Of a stretch of 64,000 nt of DNA, positions 58,360-64,000 are shown piece after piece (the first letter of the stretch is position 1; each line of letters opens with the position of its first letter). The stretch covers positions 37,288,113 through 37,352,112 of the forward strand of contig CM045987.1 of NCBI GenBank assembly GCA_025175895.1, read 5' to 3'. The notes beneath the pieces are model-generated. The model made no database searches and was not told the DNA's origin. It saw only the letters and a list, made by a program, of their open reading frames with translations. Both the position numbers and the translations under genes were made by a program. This DNA comes from Wurfbainia villosa. Its lineage: Eukaryota; Streptophyta; Magnoliopsida; Zingiberales; Zingiberaceae.

Positions 58360-60162
58360 ATGGAAGTTCAAGGACAATTAGGTTGGGACATCAACACACC
58401 GGTGCCCTACACCCTATACGGACGAGAAGGATTCAATTCTTGGAAGGGAAGAATTGAGGATTTTATTATGATGAGAGACTTTGAGGAATGGTCCATTTTG
58501 ATGGATGAATTTGAATATCCAAGAGGACCAAGAGGTGGATTCCTCAAAAAGAAGAGGTGGACCGAAGAGCAAGTTCAAGCATCCGAGAAAAATAATAAGG
58601 TGATAAAATTCTTAATTGATTTAATACCTAACAATATCTTGTGTATGTTAGGTAATTATGTAGATGCTAAAGAGTTAAGGAGCCAAGTGGCAAAGCTCCA
58701 TGAAAACTCATCATCGATCCAAGAAGAAGAAGAAGATGTAGAATGCTCATCGGTCCAATCAGAAGAGGTCGAAGAAGCAAGCTCCTCCTCACAAGCAATT
58801 GAGGATTCACAAGTTGAAGAAGAGTCAACATCCGGGTCAAGAGGAGAGTGTGAAGAATTGGAGGTTGAGAGGCCATCAATCTCCAAGGACGAGGTAGAAG
58901 TGGAAGAAGCATCCACCTCAATGATTGAGGGGGAGGAGAGAACCTCCATACCGGAACATCAAGAAGAAGCTTCGACATCCGGTCAAGATGAAGAAGCCCA
59001 AAGTCCAATTCCGGTCTCCACCACCGAACTAGGTAACTCAAGCAATTTGGTTTTAAATAAAAAACATATAATTTGCTTTGAGTGTAGGGAAACCGGGCAC
59101 TATAAGAGCAAGTGCCCAAAGAAGATTAGGAAAGCTCCACCGGATTTAAAAGTTAAGGATCTCGGTCCCTCAATACAAAAGAGCAAGGAGCAAGTGATTT
59201 GCTTCAAATGCCGGCTACCGGGACATTACCGGAGTCAATGCCTAAGAGGGAAGAAGAAGGGGCAAGAAGGAGCTACACAAGTAGGGGGAGCTAAGGCTAA
59301 CCCTAAGGTATATTTTAATAATGCTCTTTCTAATTCTTATAGTCAAAAGCATGCTAGAAATAATTTTAGCAATATTGCTATTTATCAAAAGGAGCATGCT
59401 AGAAATAGAGAATATTGCTTAGGAGCTAAAAATATTCACTTAGATAATAGGAAGAAATTTGGGACTAATGTCCCTAAGAATAATTCATCTAAGGATAAAC
59501 CTAGGTCAAATAACACTAGACCAATTTTACCTAGGGAGACCATTAGAAAGGTGCAAGAGCACCTAGGTATTAACCCTAAATGGACTAGGCATATGCCTAG
59601 AAAGTCCCATGCCCATGGTCTAAATCAAAATTCTAAAATCGGGCAATTAGAATTAGAGAACCAAGCCTTGAGGTCAAGGCATGAGAAATTGGAGAAGACC
59701 CTTAAAATTATACAAAATCAATTTAAAGGGCCAAATGATCAAAAGTCAAGGTCCAAAAGTCAAAGTCAACACCAAGGACCTAAGAGTCAAAAGTCAACCA
59801 AAGGCAAGCAAGGTTTGGGTCACAAACCTAAGCCTAAGGTGGCTTATCATAGTGTTCCATTTGATTATGGAACACAAACAAGGTCTAGGAAGACCAAGGT
59901 CAATAGGGAAGTCATCCCTAGAGTTGACCAAAGGGTGTGCCTGGTGGCTAGGGTCTCTAGGAAACCTAGGGTGGCCACTAAGAAGGTTGCAAGGGGAGTT
60001 AACCCTAGAGTCAACCTAGGTGAGACCCAAATGACCAAGGCTAATAAGCCTAGGAGGGTGATTAGGAAGGTATCTAGGGAGGTTATCCCTAGGGAATACC
60101 TAATTAACCCTAGGAGCTCAAATCGGTTTTGGGTTCCTAAGAGCGTGATTGATTCACGCTAG
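58360..60162 (+). CDS. TRG-2 gag, intact
   Basis: An uninterrupted 600-residue gag; ATG 58360 (MEVQGQLGWDINTPVPY) is chosen because upstream in-frame sequence back to the primer site has no ATG and TRG-1 starts at the equivalent Met. Residues 15-110 resemble a UBN2-type gag (REGFNSWKGRIEDF, VIKFLIDLIPNNILC). Residues 120-230 are Glu/Ser-rich. Two canonical zinc knuckles lie near 239 (CFECRETGHYKSKC) and 281 (CFKCRLPGHYRSQC). A possible coiled segment lies near 428 (LELENQALRSRHEKLEKTL). The C-terminus is very basic and ends FWVPKSVIDSR. It is predicted to form particles and bind RNA. No pol follows. Confidence 0.92.
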   Translation: MEVQGQLGWDINTPVPYTLYGREGFNSWKGRIEDFIMMRDFEEWSILMDEFEYPRGPRGGFLKKKRWTEEQVQASEKNNKVIKFLIDLIPNNILCMLGNYVDAKELRSQVAKLHENSSSIQEEEEDVECSSVQSEEVEEASSSSQAIEDSQVEEESTSGSRGECEELEVERPSISKDEVEVEEASTSMIEGEERTSIPEHQEEASTSGQDEEAQSPIPVSTTELGNSSNLVLNKKHIICFECRETGHYKSKCPKKIRKAPPDLKVKDLGPSIQKSKEQVICFKCRLPGHYRSQCLRGKKKGQEGATQVGGAKANPKVYFNNALSNSYSQKHARNNFSNIAIYQKEHARNREYCLGAKNIHLDNRKKFGTNVPKNNSSKDKPRSNNTRPILPRETIRKVQEHLGINPKWTRHMPRKSHAHGLNQNSKIGQLELENQALRSRHEKLEKTLKIIQNQFKGPNDQKSRSKSQSQHQGPKSQKSTKGKQGLGHKPKPKVAYHSVPFDYGTQTRSRKTKVNREVIPRVDQRVCLVARVSRKPRVATKKVARGVNPRVNLGETQMTKANKPRRVIRKVSREVIPREYLINPRSSNRFWVPKSVIDSR

Positions 60163-62084
60163 ATGGGTTTAGGGTGTGCCAACATTGATTGGATGGGTAG
60201 TTAACTGAACCATGGTAAAGGTGGCACTTTAGGATATTTTCAAGGTTATGGTCACCTTGGAAATACATTTGAGCTATAATCCTAAAAGTTTTTAGGATGT
60301 GCCAATATTACTTGAGAAGTTTGATAAAATGATCAAAATTGGCACAATTTAGGTTTAGAGGTTAGTGTGCCATTTTGGGTTTTTGGCACACTAGGGAGAT
60401 TAGGTTAATATGGCAAAATATGATTAATCCCAACAAATGGCAATTAATATTAAAATTTAGGTATTATTATACCTATATATTTTATATGCCATGCCTTGTT
60501 TGCCATATAACATGTCATGACATCATGCTTATTTTTAATCATTCTATATGTCATGTACATGTTTAGGATTAAGGATTAAATGTCATGTGTTTTTAGATTT
60601 CATTTTATGCCATGACATCATGATCATTGGTCATGTTTTAATAATGCTATCATTTATGCCATGATCATACATTCATGCATTAATTTGATTAAAATTGATT
60701 TAAGGACTATGACATGACTTGGAGTCCTATTTATAAGGGAATCAAGTAGAGTTGCCTTAGAAAAATGCATGAAACCCTAGTTTAGGGAGAACAAAACCAA
60801 CATCTCACATCCAATTGACATGTATGTGTATTTATACACCTTAGATACATGTGAGATGCTAGGATATGAGTTGAGTTCAAGGTGCATAGTTTTTGCATCT
60901 AGTTGAACCAAAACTCATCTAATTTTATTGGTGGATCATTGGGAAAGCTTGTGTACAAGTCATGTACATAGAGCCCAAGGAATATGATCCAAAATAAGGT
61001 TTTGAAAACATTTTAAAATCATTTTGAAAAACCTTGGTGAAGTCTATCTTTTGATAGCAATCACCATTGATGAAGTTGATACAAAATAGGGCCAAAACAT
61101 TGAAAATTTCAATGATTTTGAGTTTTGTATCAAACTCACTATTTTATGGGTAAAATATTTTTCAAACATTTTTCACCCATTGTTTTGTTCATAAGTATTA
61201 TACGTATCAAATTTCATTATTTTTTGATATACGTATAATTAGTTATGATTTTCTGAAATTGAATCGATAAATAATTTTGGAAAATTATTACTACGATCGC
61301 CATTGGTGGCGATCGATGTATGTGTGGCAATCGACCGACATCGCCGAGTCGATCGCCAGGTTTGATTTTGGGTTAACAAGGTTGTTTAGCCCATTTTCAG
61401 CCATGGTAAAGGTCCCTAACCACTCCTAACCCTAGGATATGCTTTGGGAAGCATTATGAAGGGTGAAAATTCATTTGATATGGATTTGGAGAGGTGTTAG
61501 GTCAAAGTATCAATTTGAGGTGGTGGAAAGTTCAATGTTGAATTTCCAACCTTAATTTTGATGGTTTAGAGTTCCTATTGGCTTAGGGACTCCCCATGGA
61601 CATTGTTGGTGTAATGGTCAAGGGGGAGCAAGCCTTTTGGGGGAGGTATCCATCTTGGGATGATGGATGTGTTTTTCTCCTTGAAGAGGAGAAGTTATTG
61701 GGAAAGTATCATCAATTGGGAAAATTGATGATTTATGATACCCAATTTGGAAATTTGGAGAGTGAATAGGATTGTCTCTCTTGAGTGATATGGGACTTAT
61801 CACTAGGAAGATGGTAGGCATCCTAGATATTTTTAAATCAAGGGGGAGATTGTAAGATCTCATTGGGACATGAGACACTGACCTCCTTGGAGAGATAACC
61901 TTTTGATGTTAGTCAAAAAGGGGGAGAATGTTTGGGAGAACATTTGGTTTACATTTTCACTTGAATGTTTGGGGAGAACATTTGGTGAGTATTTACCAAT
62001 TTGGGATAATTGTTAAGGGATTTGAGTTAGTGTTCTAACTCATGATTTGATTTGATTTTTGTCAAACATCAAAAAGGGGGAGAT
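60163..62084 (+). other. TRG-2 non-coding 3' region with four polypurine tracts
   Basis: About 1.9 kb without coding sequence. AAGGGGGAG tracts at about 61620-61629, 61840-61850, 61916-61927 and 62071-62084; the last adjoins the LTR. A cluster of GATCGCC/GGCGATC motifs at 61287-61352 occupies the place of the CAGTCGACT palindromes in TRG-1. Confidence 0.85.
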
Positions 62085-63689
62085 TGTTGGTGCAATCGGC
62101 CCAGGTCACGATTGACCAGACTCGAGTTTGACTCGAGTGATGTTTTGATGTTTGACAAAGGGATTTGACAAAATGGATTGACATTGATGTCGGTTAATAT
62201 GTTGGGGAGATTGTTTATACAATCGACCCAGGTTATAATTGACTTTGATGGTTGACTAGGGTTGACCATGTGATTATGGGAAAGTCCAAGCATGGGTCTT
62301 GGCAAATGGAAAGTCCAACATGGGTTGGCAAAGGAAAAGTCCAACATGGGTTGGCAAGGAAAAGTCCAAGCATGGGTCTTGGCAATGTAAAAGTCCAAGC
62401 ATGGGTCTTGGCAATGTAAAGTCCAACATGGGTTGGCAAGGAAAGTCCAAGCATGGTCTCGGCATGAAAAGTCCAACATGGGTTGGCAAGGGAAAGTCCA
62501 AGCTTGAGTCTTGGCATTTGAGAAGTCCAAGGGTTTGATATTGGCAGCGTAAAGTCGAAGCGGGAGTCTTGGCAGCATAAGTCCAATAGTTGGCGGTGTA
62601 AAGTCCAAGCGGAGTCTTGGCGGCGTAAGTCCAATGTGCCTTGGCGGTGTAGACACCGTTAGCATGACATAGCCGATGGAAGCACCTGGAAGCTAGCGCG
62701 ATGGATGAACAAGTCATGGATGACTTGGAGGGATCCGAGAGGCGTGAGGTTGATGGAGGTGGCTAGAAGGCTTAGGTCTAGGCTAAGGGTGGTCTAGCAA
62801 GTATGGGGGCACCATACTTGGGTTAAAACCTCATTCTTGAGGTTGGCAGTCGACTGGCATTATGGCCGGTTCGACTGCCGTGAGTCGACTTGATTTCGCC
62901 AGTTAGAGCCGGATTAGCTGCGCCGATCGCTCATGGAGCAATGATCGATAGCTCGCAATGAACGCTAAGGGATGGTAGTCGACCGCCAATGAGTGTCGAG
63001 CATAAGACATGCGTGAGCCGATCGGGCACGATTACGGCGCTGGCGGCCGATCGCCAATGTTGGCAGTCGACTGCCAAGAGATCCGTTGGAGTTTTTCCAG
63101 CGTGGATCGATCCGTTGTCTCACGACAACAGTGGCATCAGTCGACTGGTGACTTATGGCAGTCGACTGATAGGCGGAAATCCAGCCCGGCGCAGGTTAAA
63201 AGGAGTTGTTCATGGGAGGATTGAAGTAAGTGTTCTCTTGGGTGATTTGAAGGGGAATAGTTGGTGCTCTTCCAGTCCTTCAAGGCTAGTCCAAGGCAAC
63301 CAAAAGCAAGCGATCTAAAGGCATTTGTAAAGTGATCTCTTTACTTGTATTGCATTGTAATTGCTTGTTGTACTTAGTTTATTGTTGTAAACTGTTGTAC
63401 GAGGTTTCTCCATCTCTGACTTGTGTCGAGAAGGAGTTTTATTGGTTAGTGGTGTTTGTGGCATCGCTAGGGTTCGTACGAACCCAATCCGTGGAGTAGG
63501 AACCCGTTCGGTTCCAAACCACGTTATATGCTCTTGTTGTGATTTGTGTTGTGTCCATTTCGTTATTGCTTTTATTATTATATATATTCCGCTGCGCTAA
63601 CGAAATTGTAGACACGATCACGATTGAATTCCATCTTCGTACGGGCACATCGCTATTCACCCCCCTCTAGCGGCGTCAAATTCCCAACA
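62085..63689 (+). repeat. TRG-2 3' LTR (1,605 bp)
   Basis: TGTTGGTGCAATCGG to TTCCCAACA. Stem-loop array at 62281-62640; CAGTCGACTG palindromes at about 62847, 63063, 63137 and 63158. Confidence 0.95.
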
Positions 63690-64000
63690 CGTGTCAGGAG
63701 TTCCACCAGCCAACACGCCTTGGTTCAGCAACCGGCACGCCCCGTTCAAGCGCTGACACGGCCAGTGGGAAATGTGCGACACGCCTGTGCCCTCATTTGG
63801 CATGGGCATGTTGGCCTGATTCCAGACTTCCTTTTCTGCGAGCAACTCGATGAAGCCGCGATCTTTGCCTCAATTAAAGGAAAATCTTTTACCTTAATTG
63901 AAGAGGAGGCCAAGGCTATAAAAGAGGAGATATTCTAACCCTAAAAGGGGAGGCGACTGGGTAAAGAGGACGATAGAAGAACGAGGAGAACGAAGGAGTC
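63690..64000 (+). repeat. Athila C 3' LTR, resumed after TRG-2
   Basis: CGTGTCAGGAGTTCC onward. The first 198 bp repeat 56654-56851 nearly exactly; it then continues through TATAAAAG (63917-63924) like 46120-46250 and runs off the window. Confidence 0.93.

Larger units (their letters stand above)
56852..63689 (+). mobile_element. TRG-2, gag-only Sirevirus-like element with intact gag
   Basis: 5' LTR 56852-58294, primer site, gag (58360-60162), non-coding region with four polypurine tracts and 3' LTR 62085-63689. No pol. Same family as TRG-1. The 5' LTR lacks the first 17 bp present in the 3' LTR, and there is no 5-bp target duplication; instead 198 bp of host LTR are repeated on both sides. 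Confidence 0.93.
45735..64000 (+). mobile_element. Athila C, pol-bearing element of another subfamily, runs off the right edge
   Basis: 5' LTR 45735-~47110, gag C-terminus and protease 47115-48715, RT-RNase H-integrase to 53725, ATHILA second frame 54227-55641, non-coding 3' region, and 3' LTR from 56450, interrupted by TRG-2 and resumed at 63690. It is also hit by a solo copia LTR at 48716-50816. The primer site and gag N-terminus are deleted. It is the only Athila here with a pol. Confidence 0.92.

Overview
The window is plant repeat DNA: 64 kb of nested LTR retrotransposons with no recognisable host gene, tRNA, rRNA or CRISPR. Primer-binding sites matching plant initiator-Met and Asp tRNAs, Ty1/copia, Sirevirus-like and Ty3/gypsy Athila proteins, and a Del/Tekay-like LTR all point to a flowering plant with a large, repeat-rich genome. 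The species cannot be named from sequence alone. Names such as TRG-1, A1 and C are labels used only in this report.

Layout. (1) 1-8334: a copia element on the plus strand (Copia-1) with a decayed pol; its 5' LTR is cut at 908/909 by an inverted LTR of the same family. (2) 8335-28829: TRG-1, a minus-strand Sirevirus-like element with gag only. It is hit by Copia-1, a solo copia LTR (11670-13413, target site duplication AAATA), a solo Athila LTR (13800-15166, AAGGT) and a complete Athila element A1 (16848-28351, GCTAA). A1 is itself hit by a 3.3-kb Tekay-like solo LTR (22003-25321). (3) 28830-35407: remnants of two related LTRs. They hold a 0.67-kb TRIM (29257-35357, AGTCT), which holds a second gag-only family, TRG-3 (29863-35287, TTATA). 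(4) 35703-45734: a tandem Athila array, LTR-body-LTR-body (A2, A3), of the same family as A1. (5) 45735-64000: Athila element C, from another subfamily, with RT, RNase H and integrase. It is broken by a solo copia LTR (48716-50816, CCATC) and by TRG-2 (56852-63689), a gag-only element with an intact 600-residue gag.

Functionally this is a community of parasites of parasites. C and Copia-1 carry remnants of full pol. The Athila A family has lost RT, RNase H, integrase and the gag zinc knuckle, yet at least two members were inserted separately with the same architecture and a shared stop codon, so it was probably mobilised in trans. The TRG elements keep only gag plus long non-coding ends with several polypurine tracts, as in Sireviruses.

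The most interesting signals are in non-coding DNA: arrays of short stem-loops with compensating arm changes in TRG-type LTRs, family-specific CACGGCC/CACGCC palindromes recurring in Athila LTRs and internal spacers, a 26-27-bp minisatellite of changing copy number just upstream of the copia LTR TATA box, and a protease-module exchange inside the Athila A family.
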